In this document: positions 49,312 through 60,641 of the stretch, piece by piece
Layout: each line of letters starts with the position of its first letter
Numbering within the stretch: the first letter of the stretch is position 1
Assembly: GCA_022432975.1 (NCBI GenBank)
Contig: CM039514.1
Location: 9,779,519-9,843,518 of the forward strand
Direction: 5' to 3'
DNA length: 64,000 nt
Origin: Begonia masoniana
Taxonomy: Eukaryota; Streptophyta; Magnoliopsida; Cucurbitales; Begoniaceae
Notes under the pieces: model-generated
What the model saw: only the letters and a program-made list of their open reading frames with translations
The model's database searches: none
What the model was told of the DNA's origin: nothing
Position numbers and translations under genes: made by a program

Positions 49312-50146
49312 TAGGGGTGGGCAGAACCGGCCCGGAACCGCAAAACCGGACCGGACCGGCGGTCCGGGCCGGTTCTCGGCCGGTTCTGCTCGGAACGGGA
49401 CCGGTTCCGGTTCCACAGAATGGGGAACCGGGAACCGCGGTCCGGTTCCCGGTTTCCTGTGCCGATCCCGGGTAATCCCATGGGAGACCGACCCATGGGT
49501 CGACCCGGTGGGTTATCTGACCCATGGGTCAAATAACTTAAAAAAAATTGAAAAAAAACAGCACTGCTTCAGTGCTTCTTTAGTTCTTTCCCGCAGCGAG
49601 ACTCAGAACTCAGAAGAGAAGCCCTAGCTTGCTCGCGTCGCCTCTGCTCGCGTCGCCTCTGCTCTCGCCGCCTCTACTCGAGCCGTCTCCGCTCGCGCCG
49701 CCTCTGCTCGGCCTCCGCTCTCGCTGCTTCTGTTCGCGCTCGCCCTGCTCGCGCTCGCCCTCGCCTCTGGTCGCCTCGCCTCGCGTCGCGCTCTCCCCTG
49801 CTCGCCTCGCCTCTGGTCGACTCGCCTCGCGTCGCGCTCGCCTCTGGTCGCGACTCGCCTCTGCTCGCCTGGTTAGATTTTTAAAATCCAACGCTGGATT
49901 GATGAATCACACCGTTTTACAATGCAATTGAATTGAAAAATTTTATTTTGTTTAAATTAAAAAAAAAAATAGTAATTTTGGTGGGAGGAACCGGAACCGG
50001 AACCGGACCGAAATTTTCGATCGGTTTTGGTTCGGTTCCGGTTCCTCTCAGGGCCGGTTCCGGTTTCGGGAATTCATTTCCCGAACCCCACGGTCCGGTC
50101 CGGTTCCTGCCCAGAACCGGCCCGGAACGGACCGTGCCCAGCCCTA
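49312..50146. mobile_element. Non-autonomous hAT element, 835 bp, perfect 8-bp TSD
   Basis: The ends TAGGGGTGGGC and (reversed) TAGGGCTGGGC are typical of plant hAT elements. The flanking duplication GTGTTGGT is perfect (49304-49311 and 50147-50154). Both ends carry dense CCGG-rich subterminal repeats (GGAACCGGAACC, CGGTTCCGGTTC). The middle (about 49625-49880) is a degenerate minisatellite of TCGCGTCGCCTCTGCTCGCC type. No transposase. The hAT transposase relic at 24890-26215 is of the right superfamily, but a link is not shown. Confidence 0.88.
49625..49880. repeat. GC-rich degenerate minisatellite inside the hAT element
   Basis: Irregular units of about 15-17 bp (TCGCGTCGCCTCTGCTC and variants with GCCGCC, CTCGGCC, CTCTGGTC). 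Both strands have open frames here with Arg/Ser/Ala-rich translations; these are compositional and not genes. Confidence 0.8.
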
Positions 50147-50154
50147 GTGTTGGT

Positions 50155-50790
50155 GTTTTACTGAGAAGTAGAGTATCATGTCATGACTTAACTTCTTGTA
50201 AAATAACATGGCTAGATGACTTATTTTGATATCTACCAGACTAATGATGTGATGCTTCCTTACAGTAATTATTTCATCTTCGAAAATTTTAGAATTTTTT
50301 ACCTTTCGCTTTATTTTTATTTCAAAAATATATTACTCATTATTTGTAACAAATAAAAAATATAACACAATATATGATTTTCTTTGTACTTTATAATATA
50401 TTATGTCACATCTCTTAGAGGCCACTACGACTAACTATAATATAACTCATCTTGCAACATTTGCATGTTCCATCAATAGAATATCTATGCACACATTTCA
50501 ATTATATGATAATATACAAATGTTATATATCACTCTTTATCTTATCAGATTTTTAGTTTATAAATATCTTATCATGAGTTTTTAAATTTTATATGTTATA
50601 ATATCCAAATTGCTGATGCAGCACATGCAATTGCCTAATACTCTTAAAAGGAAAAGAGTAAATGATAATTTATTGGACAAAATTCAAAATCTAACTCGCA
50701 CTTTAATTGACGTTCAAAAAAATAGATTGAACAAAATTTTCGTCCAAAAAATGATCCAAAATATAAAAAATGGACAAAAAAATAGATTCG
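50155..50790. other. AT-rich spacer
   Basis: No recognisable gene. AT-rich throughout, with repeated AAAAATAGATT and GTCCAAAA phrases near 50725-50790 that lead into the left arm of an inverted repeat. Confidence 0.5.
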
Positions 50791-50819
50791 CAGCAAGTCA
50801 ATATGCCATCACGGGAAGT

Positions 50820-53375
50820 TTTATGAAGGAGAACAGTTTGCCGTGTTCAGAGAACGGCAAACAGTTCTCACTGAGGGGGCATTTGTGAGGGTGAAGACCC
50901 CCCCCCCCCCACCGCGTTCACATGCGCAAGAGATCTTCTGTGACAGCCCCCGACTCGATCGGGGTCCGAAGAGCCATCACTCCGAGACCTTCAAAACGAG
51001 GACTATTTTTGTTTTTTGAATAAACAGACTAAACCTTTAAAACAAACCCTTAAAACTTTACAGAGAGAGAGAACATTCTCTGAAATTAAAAGCAAAAAGG
51101 GAAACGGTTAAAATCAGACTACAGAACGAATGACAGAAGGGAAAGCAGGAAGACTGGAACACTTAAGGATTTGGACGCAAACCTTCTCTGGACAAGTGCA
51201 GGGAGACAGGGAGAATCGCAAACGGGGAGACAGAAATGGACGATGAAATAAACAGACAGAAATAGACGACTTAACATGCAGTGGGAAACATAATAAAATG
51301 AGAAACAAAATTGGAAGTCATGCATGAAGAAGGGCTACAGTGAGTGACAGGATCGGGTAATATAGGGCGGAAGAAACAATTAAGCAGGGCGGAGAATGTA
51401 AATAAACCGGGGCGGAAGATGTAAATTACCAGCAGAAGTGAACTGTTCACCGGCAGATGTGAACTATAGGCAGAAGATTACTGTTCACCGGTAGAAGTGA
51501 ACTACAGGCAAAAGATTACTGTTCACCGGTAGAAATGAACTACAGGTAGAAGATTACTGTTCACCGATAGAAGTGAACTGGGCGGAAGATGTGGATGGAT
51601 GACGTTAGACGGAAGATATGCGAATGACGTCAGGCGGTAGAAGCGATTTTAAAGGCAATGGTGGATATGATTTCAAAGGCAGCAGTGGATGTGATTTTTA
51701 AAGGCAGCGGTGGATGTGATTTATAAAGGCAGAATTGGTAACATTTAACAGGAAGACATGTAAACAGGGAGCATAAAACAGAAGGCATAAAAAGTTTCAG
51801 ACCCTCAAAACCCGATTCAAAACAAAGTTGTAAAACATGCTTTACAAATGACAGAGACTCAAGGAAACAAACTGCATGGATAGCTCTAAAATTCGAGACC
51901 ATTCATGCACAACCTAAAAAGGAAGGACTCAAGCAGTTCCAGAATGTTTTCAAAACATAGATACAACTATCAAACAGAGGTTTTAAATACATCAACAGAA
52001 AGTTTGTACATCATTTTAAAATCCCAATAGTTGTACAGAACTTGACATAACTTTAGAAACATACATTATCACAGGAAATACATTTATCTGACTGCAGCAA
52101 CCACCCCGTGAGCTCATTCCGCCAACTACATCAACTCATCATCTTGAGGCACAATGTCCTCATCTGGAGGATCCATACCTACAACAGGGAGTTCAACTAT
52201 GAGCCTAGAGCTCAGTAAGAACATACAATGCAAAGTGATGCACGTGCTATGCATGAACATTTTCAAATACATGAACATTACATTACATTTCATTGGACAA
52301 GAAGGTATAAGTGGGAAGAAGAGCTGGCGCAACAGGAGTACATGCCACAACAGGATATAACAGGAGTACATGACAGGATGCCAGTCCTCGTCCACACTTA
52401 ACCATACATTTCATTACAAGTTTTATCTTACTTAACTTCAAACCGTGTGCAAAAAACATTTACATGGCTTTCAGAGAAAACGTGTATGCATGAACATTCA
52501 TAGACAGGCGACAGAATAATAAGCAAGATATAAAACAGAACACACTTAACCTAAAACATAACCTATGGTTTAACTACCCAACAGAAATCCCGACAACATA
52601 AAACCTAGTACCTCCGTATTGTAGGGCCTTAAGGGCCAAATGAACTTACCTGTTGCTGTATAGTTGCAAGTCTTGAATGTCTCGGTTATGCACAGACCTA
52701 AAACATGCACGTAAAGAAAATAAACAGAGCTGCAAATGCTAACTAATAACTTAGTAGAATATGCAACAATAACTCATTCAAACCTTTAGAAAACAAACCA
52801 ACGTGTTTTCATACAAAAACAGTGAGTTTTCTAAAAAATACCTTAACCCTAAACTTCCACAAGACTCACATCTTAACTTGTCCAAACTCGTTAACCTTAG
52901 TAGATGATTACCTTAGGCAGAGAAATAGAAGAAAACTAAGGAGATCGAAGGAGTTTCGATGGACGTTTGTGGTCTGGAAGAGAGAGAACAAAGAAGAGGA
53001 TGAAAATGAAGGTTTACGTAGAAGAGAAGACAATAGGTAGGTTTCTCAGCAAGTTATGGACATTTGGCAACCATCCGTTGGCTCCCACCCACCTACCTTA
53101 ATTCTTTCCCAATTTACCCCTCAATGCATTTCTAACTAAAACATTATTTAGTTAATCGATTCGGTCTCACGAATCACCCTCGTTCGATTAAACACATCAA
53201 CAATTTCATTAAAAACAGTCATTGCATTAATATCAGAGTAATTCTGCTTAATTATTCGGGGAATAATTACATAGGCAAAATGTCGGGTGTTACATCTTCA
53301 CCCTCACAAATGCCCCTTCGGTGAGAACGGTTTATCATTCTCTGAACGCAGCAAATCATTCTTCTTCAGAAAACT
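50820..53375. repeat. Inverted repeat (hairpin) interrupted by a solo LTR
   Basis: The left arm (about 50820-50897) ends GGCATTTGTGAGGGTGAAGA. The right arm (about 53295-53375) begins TCTTCACCCTCACAAATGCC. Pairing continues outward through GTGAGAAC, CGTTCTCTGAAC and GCAAA with mismatches for about 75 bp. The original loop of about 40 nt starts with a C run (50898-50910). The solo LTR entered at the foot of the right stem, duplicating TCTTC. Probably a small foldback transposon; its outer ends were not defined. Confidence 0.68.
50939..53294 (-). mobile_element. Solo LTR of family F1, reverse orientation
   Basis: Plus-strand ends are TGTGACAGCCCCCGACTCG and GTCGGGTGTTACA. The flanking 5-bp duplication TCTTC is perfect (50934-50938 and 53295-53299). 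Its 2,356 bp align in reverse with 16898-19462: the GACTGCAGCAACCACCCC block, the TACCTCCGTATTGTAGGGCC block and CCAACGTGTTTTCAT. The tandem-repeat zone (about 51430-51730) is short here and consists of GTGAACTGTTCACCGGCAGA- and GGCAGCGGTGGATGTGATTT-type units. No internal region. Confidence 0.92.
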
Positions 53376-53533
53376 CCCCGCGAGGAATTTTCACCCTCAA
53401 CAATGTGACGTGGTGATCCCCTAAACTTCAAACGGCCATAACTTTTGCTACAGGTATCCATTTTGGACCGTTAAAATATCAAATCGAATCTCTCGCCAAG
53501 GCCCACACATTTTACGTCTTTTTGGGGCCCGAT
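53300..53533. other. Flank between the F1 solo LTR and gypsy-type element A
   Basis: Holds the right arm of the hairpin and about 150 bp of unclassified sequence (AACGGCCATAACTTTTGCTA near 53430). The last bases before 53534 are CCCGAT. Confidence 0.5.
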
Positions 53534-53695
53534 TGTAGCACTCAACAATTATCGACTGGAATTGACGTTTGTAGCGTACGTTTTATGGAATGAAAGGGGG
53601 GATATGACTAATTGCTTGAGTATATTATTAGAGAGGAATGAGAATCAATGGTTAGGTTAAAGTTTGCTTAGTTAAGGGCATATGTATAATTTGTG

Positions 53696-53713
53696 AAATA
53701 TATATTATAAATG
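53696..53713 (+). promoter_or_regulatory. Putative LTR TATA region
   Basis: AAATATATATTATAAATG, conserved in the 3' LTR at about 59140 and placed about 160 bp into the LTR. Probably the U3 promoter; inferred from composition and conservation only. Confidence 0.4.
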
Positions 53714-54949
53714 AGGGTTTAGCTAAGGGTTTAGCCGCCACACTTTTCACTTTTCATTGCAGTTCTCAGCACAGCAGAGCGCTCTAGGAGATTCTCCCTC
53801 CAATTTCTCCAGCGATTTCTCCAGCCTAGGTGAGTTTCCTTCGTTTACCTTGTGTTTTAGTGGTGAGATAACAGAGGGTGTACAATGTGTGTGCTTTGGG
53901 AATGCCGTGAATGAGAATAGATTCGGGTTTTGGTGAAAAATCGGGAATCCACGATTATTAGAGTTCCAAACTAGTTCTTTAGATTTCTGGTTGATTTAGG
54001 ATTAAGTTTAGTGAAGATTTGATTAATGTTCTGTTTATGGCTTTAGGTGAGCAAACTTCTAAGGTAGCTTACAACTGAGCATTGTCCAAGAGACCAGGTA
54101 AGTAGAGTATGTGTGTGCCTTCGGGCCTACATTACAAAACAGTAGGGTTTATGTGTGTTTATGAATGTTTTTCAGTATGTCATGGATAATGTTTTATTGA
54201 ATGAGAACGAAAATGAATCTACATGTGAAGGCATGGTGAGACATGGACAGATTGTATCAGATCAGCTATTAAGGGAACTAATTCGTCACTTAATCTAGTA
54301 GAGGATTTATACTTTGAGAAAACTGATCCACTTTCCATCGTATAGAGGGATCAGATCAGCTATTAAGGGAACTAATCTGCCCCTTAATCTAGTAGAGGAT
54401 TTATACTTTGAGAAAAATGATCCACTTCCCATCGTACATAAGGATTTGATAAGAGAAACGAATACAAAAGGAACTGAGATGTGAAAGTAGAAACTGCATG
54501 ATTAGGATTTATGAATTCAGTATTTCATTCATATTTGCTCTACTTATTTAGCATTAGGTTAATAAATGAGTTTTGTGATGTAGGTGCTGAGTTTCGAACA
54601 GGTGATTTCTCTGAGTTTACAGATGAATAGGCGAAGTTAATGGAGCACATCTATGCTGCGGTTTTGTGCACTGATAGAGCGGTTTAACAAATGTCAGTAT
54701 GTGTAGTCTTAGTGGACAAGTGTTTTGTTGAAATGTGCTAAAGATTTTAATGACAGTAGTAGTTTTAATGTTTTAGGATTATCCTGACTATGAAAACACG
54801 ATTGGTTTATTTCTAGCTTGCTATTCTGGATTTTTAGAAAGTTGTGATTTTAAATTGTTTTGAATGATTGCAGTAAAATTTATAAGTTCTTTTAGTAGGC
54901 AGTGTTGTTCGATGGTTTAGAGTGTAAATGCTAATGTGGTTCTGCGTCG

Positions 54950-55400
54950 TTCGACAAATGTCGAATGGCAGAGATCAATCGGCAGATGTTGAGTGTTACT
55001 GTTGATTGGTAGATGCTGTCGTTCGACAGAAGTCAAAGTCAATCGGTAGATGTTGAGTGTTACTATTGATCGACAGATGCTGTCGTTCGACAGAAGTTAA
55101 AGTCAATTGGTAGATGTTGAGTGTTACTGTTGATCGGCAGATGCTGTCATTCAACAGAAGTCAAAGTCAATCGGTAGATGTCGAGTGTTACTGTTAAGCG
55201 GTAGATGTGGGTAGTAGATTTTGTCGTTTTGTGATCGGTGTATGTGAGCAGTAGTGAGTAGTAGATTTTGTCATTTTGTCGTTTTGTGATTGGTGGATGT
55301 GAGCGGTAGATGTGAGTAGTAAATTTTGTCGTTTTGTGTCGGTGGATGTGAGCGGTAGATGTGGGTAGTAAATTTTGTCGTTTTGTGACCGGTGGAGGTG
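54950..55400 (+). repeat. CGGTAGATG minisatellite zone in the element A LTR
   Basis: Units such as CAATCGGTAGATGTTGAGTG with TTACTGTTGATCG and TGCTGTCGTTCGACAGAAGT alternate four times, then GTAGATGTGAGTAGTAGATT with TTGTCGTTTTGTGA units. A shorter version occurs in the 3' LTR (60400-60641). Confidence 0.85.
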
Positions 55401-55802
55401 GATGTATTTTGTTCAGCTTCTACCGTTGAGACTCTTCTGTCTCTACTTCTATCGTTGGAACTATTTAGCGGAATATGTCTTCTGTTTCTGCTCTTCCGCT
55501 GAGACTATTTGGCAGAAGAAGTGTTCGAATTTAAGACATTTAAATATTCAACACATTTATGTCCTCGGTTCTTTTGACCGATTGTTTTTATTATTTTAAT
55601 CGTTGCACAAGTATTGTTTTAGTGTTTTATTTTAACCCTATTTTATACAAATGAATTTCCGCTGCAAGTTTTCTTGATGTTTTTAAATAAAGGTCAAATT
55701 TTGACCGTCGAGTGAAGTTTTTAAAATCTTTCCAGATTGTCTTAGTTTTGTTCAGCGTTATGAGTAGCGAATCGAATTTATAAAATTCGGGGCGTTACAG
55801 TA

Positions 55803-55813
55803 TGGTATCAGAG
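55803..55813 (+). promoter_or_regulatory. Primer-binding site of element A
   Basis: TGGTATCAGAG, three bases after the LTR end; initiator tRNA-Met type. Confidence 0.88.
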
Positions 55814-55952
55814 ACATTTTGTTAAACCGTTCAAAAGATTACTCATCAGTACCGATTGTCGCATGGGAGCACTCCAACAACTGTAAGTGTTTATGTTAAC
55901 CTTAGTTATTAGATATTTATGAGAGTAATTAACCTTGTCCAGGGATATAGCA

Positions 55953-56461
55953 AAATGCCTAAATGACCAGGAAGACCAAGAGTATCGAGTATAGGGCCAG
56001 AATTGAGAAGTGGGGAGGGTCTGAGTGTGATCAGATAGTTAACAGAATTAGTGTGCCTACAGTCTGAGCAGATAAGTACACTGTTGAACCGAGAAATGCA
56101 AATGATGAGAAAGGTCAGCGAGGGCCAGGGAAGACAGGGAATGGAGAAGAAAGTACAAAATACCGAGAAGTTTCCTCAGTGTCTGAGATGTTTGAGAAAT
56201 CACCCGGGCGAGTGCAGATTGAGTTCGAGAAAGTGTTTCAACTGTGATGAAGTTGGACACAAGTTCAAAGGCTGCCTGAAGCCCAAAGTTGTTCGGTGCT
56301 ATAACTGTAATGATGTGGGCCATGTTAACAGGGATTGCCTAGCTCTAAAGAAGGGTGCTGCTGAAGTGAAACCGAGGATAGCCACTATGATTGAGTCGAG
56401 TGTCGATGACCAGCCAGCCAAGGCGTCAGGTACGGTGCTGATTAATTCAGAGTCTGCTTAA
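55953..56461 (+). pseudogene. Gag remnant of element A with CCHC zinc knuckles
   Basis: From AKMPK near 55949 (compare AKMARRPGSP in element B) through ILLQSEQISTLLNREMQ-like sequence directly to the knuckle region, so the main capsid domain is missing. Knuckles are CLRCLRNHPGEC, CFNCDEVGHKFKGC and CYNCNDVGHVNRDC. Then comes KPRIATMIESSVDDQPAKAS and a stop at 56459. Nucleic-acid-binding part of Gag; inactive without the capsid domain. Confidence 0.8.
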
Positions 56462-58977
56462 AGTTGGTTAAAGTGAAGTCCGTATTTGGAAAGACTGTCA
56501 AGTGTTATGATGAATAGCTTAGAATAGTTTAAATTAGAGACCCAGGGGTTTGGTAGTACTAAGGAGTGATCGAAATTCAGTGGAACACTTAGAAATGAGT
56601 GGTTGTAAGACGAGTTAAGGGAAGAGAAGTGTTAAAATATGTCTTATGACATAGTAGAAGAATTTAAAGAGGATGAAGTAGCTATCTTATAATCTACTCC
56701 CATTGAAGCGACAATTAAGTCCTATTTAGACGAAATAGCTAGTATTTAAGATCCAAATCAGCCGAGTGGTTCATTATTCATGGGGTTGAAAATGGAAGAT
56801 GGATGACTAGAATACATTCCTTATATTCGGAATGTAGGATAGGATGTTCATTATCGAGGAAGCATTATTAGGAATTTGGAATTTAGGACAAACAAAGTGA
56901 CACTCTAGATTGTCGACCTACAATTGGTAAGTTCTAAGTTAAGAGAAAATAATAATATAAACATAAATATTTTAGACCCATGAGAGTTGACAGTCTCGAG
57001 GTGAGAAATTACATTCAAGAATCTAATTGAGGTTAATGGTTGGGAAGATATGAATAATAACAAATTTTGAGGATGTAATTTATCACTTAGAAGTTGGGTT
57101 CTACGTATGTAGCGTAGCTGCATTGAAGAAATTTGGAGGATTTGGAAATCGAAAATTTAAGGGTTGAATGAATTTGTTTCAAGAGACTTAGGGATAAAAC
57201 TATGTCTGATAATTTTGAAAGTTGAGGTTATAGTGGATTGAGTGAAGCTAAAGAAATTGTAATCGCTGAATGTTAGAAGGGTACAGTTATGATGATTTAA
57301 TTTAGACCGAAGGAAAACTTAGTGGTATTTGGAGATCAATGAGGTAAGAGTTAGTCAAATGTAATGAATGTAGATATGGATGTTCAGGGAGAAAATTGAA
57401 GACTGGGGGTGATTTTATGTGCTGCTTCGTGCGGAATTGAACGGACTTAATTCAATAAAACTAGAGCTGAACATAAGCTAAAGGAGTTTGAATGCTTAAG
57501 TTATAATTGATTGAGTTGTAGTCATTGAATGCATGAATGGTTGAGTGTCGAGGTACATAGTTAGAGTTGTTTGAACTTTGGAGACTTAGGGATTGCCAGA
57601 GATCAATAGGTGACTAAGGTTATAGTAGAATCGAAACGAGTGTTACGAGCATAGTTATGATAAAGGAACTGGAGTGTACCACCGGGAAAATGTTATTTGA
57701 GAGATATAAGTTCGGGTGTATATAGGATTTCTAACGCCTGTATAATGAGGGGACATGTATGAAGATTTGTGGATGACCTCTTTGAAAAGGAGTGATACAC
57801 TGAGTATTCGAGTGAAAGACTAAGGATTTAGTTATCGATGCTGAGAAAGGAAGTAAAGATTTAGTTACAAGAATGTTAGGTTGCTAGACAGTTTTGTAAA
57901 GGATATGTGATGGGGTAGAAATTGATGATATAAGATTGAGTACGTAAAAGAGGTGATTTAGGATAGGTTGGAATTTACATCATTCGGGTAATGGGTGAAA
58001 CAAGAGGGAAATTGTATGAGTTTTGGATAAGTATTCTTGTAAGAAAGTCAATGTCCTAGTTCCGTGGACGATTAAGCCTCGGGGACGGATATAGTCCGTG
58101 GACGAATGAAGTCTGTGGACAAGAACTGTCGTCCACATCGTTTTCTGCTTCTGTCGTCCACGTTATCGTATGCTTCTGTTGTCCACGTATCTGCTATTTC
58201 AAACGTCCATTCTGCCTCTCAGTTCTGTCGTCTATCCTTTCGATGAAACCCGATAGAAAAGTTGAAGATTTCTACTATTCAGATTGATGAAACCCGAGTG
58301 GAATTAAATGTTGAGCTAGGATATAGCGTTGACCGAAACTAGGTTTCATTGTTTTTCTTGGAAGGTAAATTAAGTTATACTTTATTACAAGGTTTATACC
58401 TTCCGATGAATAAGGTATATAGTCTTTATATGAGGATAAATGTGAATGAAATGGAAAATGGATTGATATAAAAAAAAAATGCATGAAATGAAAGATGAAG
58501 TTTTAATTTCACGAGATTTTTTTTGTAGGAATAGTAGAAGGGTAAGTTTAAGGGACGTTACAGGTTGAGCTGCTTTCTTTCTGCGGCTTTAGGAACTTGG
58601 AGTAGAGGGAGATTTATAAGAGGTATGAAGAAGGGGATCGATGACGAGGGCACAGGCAGTTAGAGAGTTATCCAAACCCGCGAAATGTTGGATGTTATGA
58701 GTGGTCACCTACTCTTATACACAAGGAGAAATCAGTGGAAATTCTAGATTATGCAGTGAAGGTTTTACGCAACAAGGAGATTACAGATAAGAATGTTATG
58801 TGAGTTACAACAAGGTTACATAATGGGGAGTTAAAAGAATATTTAGAACCCGAGTTGGATGTAGAGACTCAAAGTATACCTTGATGGAATAGTTGATAGA
58901 TTGAGTATTGAGAGATTAAGTTTGGGAATAACCAAACCACGAAGTATGAGGATAAAATTCTTTTAAGGAGGGTAGAT
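56462..58977 (+). pseudogene. Degenerate pol region of element A
   Basis: Stops in all frames. Only short stretches are reminiscent of gypsy pol: WYLEINEV-like sequence near 57320 and the terminal VKVLRNKEI near 58760. Near 58050-58215 there is a patch of CCGTGGACGA and TCGTCCACG motifs in both orientations. Otherwise purine-rich, with no intact domain. Confidence 0.6.
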
Positions 58978-60641
58978 TGTAGTACCCGGCAATTATCGAC
59001 TGGAATTGACGTTTGTAGTGTACGTTTTATGGAATTAAATAGGGGGATATGGCTAATTGTTTGAGTATATTATTAGAGAGGAATGAGAATCAATGATTAG
59101 GTTAAAATTTGGTTAGTTAAGGGCATATGTGTAATTTGTGAAATATATATTATAAATGAGGGTTTAGCTAAGGGTTTAGCCGCCACACTTTTCACTTTCC
59201 ATTTCGGTTCTCAGCTCAGCAGAGCGCTCTAGGAGATTCTCCCTCCGATTTCTCCAACGATTTCTCCAGCCTAGGTGAGTTTCCTTCGTTTACCTTGTGT
59301 TTTAGTGGCGAGATAACAGAGGGTGTACAATGTGTGTACTTTGAGAATGCCGTGAATGAGAATAGGTTCGGGTTTTGGTGAAAAATCGGGAATCCACGAT
59401 TATTAGAGTTTCAAACTAGTTCTTTGGATTTCTGGTTGATTTAGGATTAAGTTTAGTGAAGATTTGATTAATGTTCTGTTTATGGCTTTAGGTGAGCAAA
59501 CTTCTGAGGTAGCTTACAACTGAGCATTGTCCAAGAGACCAGGTAAGTAGAATATGTGTGCGCCTCCGGGCCTACATCACAAAACAGTAGGGTTTATGTG
59601 TGTTTATGAATGTTTTTCAGTATGTCATGCATAATGTTTTATTGAATGAGAACGAAAATGAATTTACATGTAAAGGCATGGTGAGACATGGACAGATTGT
59701 ATCAGATCAGCTATTAAGGGAACTAATCCGCCCCTCAATCTAGTAGAGGATTTATACTTTGGGAAAACTGATCTACCTCCCATCGTACAGAGGGATCAGA
59801 TCAGCTATTAAGGGAACTAATCCGCCCCTTAATCTAGTAGATGATTTATACTTTGGGAAAACTGATCCACTTCCCATCGTACAGAAGGATTAGATAAGAG
59901 AAATGAATACAAAAGCAACTGAAATGTGAAAGTAGAAACTGCATGATTAGGATTTATCAATTCAGTATTTCATTCATATTTGTTCTACTTATTTAGCATT
60001 AGGCTAATAGATGAGTTTTGTGATGTAGGTGCTGAGTTTTCAACAGGTGATTTCTTTGAGTTTATAGATGAATAGACGAAGTTAATGGAGCACATCTATG
60101 CCGCGGTTTGGTGCACCGATAGAGCGGTTTAACAAATGTCAGTATGTGTAGTCTTAGTGGACAAGTGTGTTGTTGAAATGTGCTAAAGATTTTAATGACA
60201 GTAGTAGTTTTAATGTTTTGACATGTTTTGGGATTATCCTAACTATGAAAATACGATTGGTTTATTTGTAGTTTGCTATTCTGGATTTTTAGAAAGTTGT
60301 GGCTTTAAGTTGTTTTGAATAATTGCAGTAAAATTTATAAGTTCTTTTAGTAGGCAGAGTTGTTCGATGGTTTAGAGTGTAAATGCTAATGTGGTTCTGC
60401 GTCGTTCGGCAGATGTCGAATGGCAGAGATCAATCGACAGATGTTGAGTGTTACTGTTGATCGGTAGATGCTGTCGTCTGACAGAAGTTAAAGTCAATCG
60501 GTAGATGTTGAGTGTTACTGTTGTTCGACAGAAGTCAAAGTCAATCGGTAGATGTCGAATGTTACTGTTGAGCGGTAGATGTGAGTAGTAGATTTTGTCG
60601 TTTTGTGATCGATGGATGTGAGCGGTAAATGTGAGTAGTAG
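58978..60641 (+). repeat. 3' LTR of element A, truncated
   Basis: Starts TGTAGTACCCGGCAATTATC and follows the 5' LTR with scattered substitutions through the AGATCAGCTATTAAGGGAAC duplication. It stops inside the CGGTAGATG zone where element B begins; the missing rest presumably lies beyond B, outside the window. Confidence 0.83.

Larger units (their letters stand above)
53534..55799 (+). repeat. 5' LTR of element A
   Basis: TG...CA boundaries, 2,266 bp. Carries a TATA-like AAATATATATTATAAATG near 53696 and a duplicated segment of about 95 bp containing AGATCAGCTATTAAGGGAAC (54257-54440). A minisatellite zone of CGGTAGATG units lies at about 54950-55400. Confidence 0.85.
53534..60641 (+). mobile_element. 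Gypsy-type LTR retrotransposon A (family F2), decayed, 3' LTR truncated by element B
   Basis: The 5' LTR is 53534-55799 (TGTAGCACTC...GGGGCGTTACA), followed by a tRNA-Met primer site, a gag remnant with zinc knuckles, about 2.5 kb of stop-ridden pol remnant and a purine tract (TTTTAAGGAGGGTAGA) before the 3' LTR at 58978. The 3' LTR is cut at 60641 by element B. The two LTRs differ at scattered positions (roughly one in sixteen in the first 250 bp by eye), so the element is not young. Near 58740-58870 a decayed pol C-terminal segment (DYAVKVLRNKEI) survives. Confidence 0.85.

Noticed and set aside
49610..49931. Arg- or Ala/Ser-rich ORFs on both strands of the GC-rich region
   Set aside because: They come from the degenerate GC minisatellite within a non-autonomous hAT element and have no conserved motif.
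55803..55813. tRNA-like sequence TGGTATCAGAG
   Set aside because: It is the primer-binding site complementary to initiator tRNA-Met, directly after an LTR end; no tRNA cloverleaf surrounds it. The same holds at 22539 and 62697.
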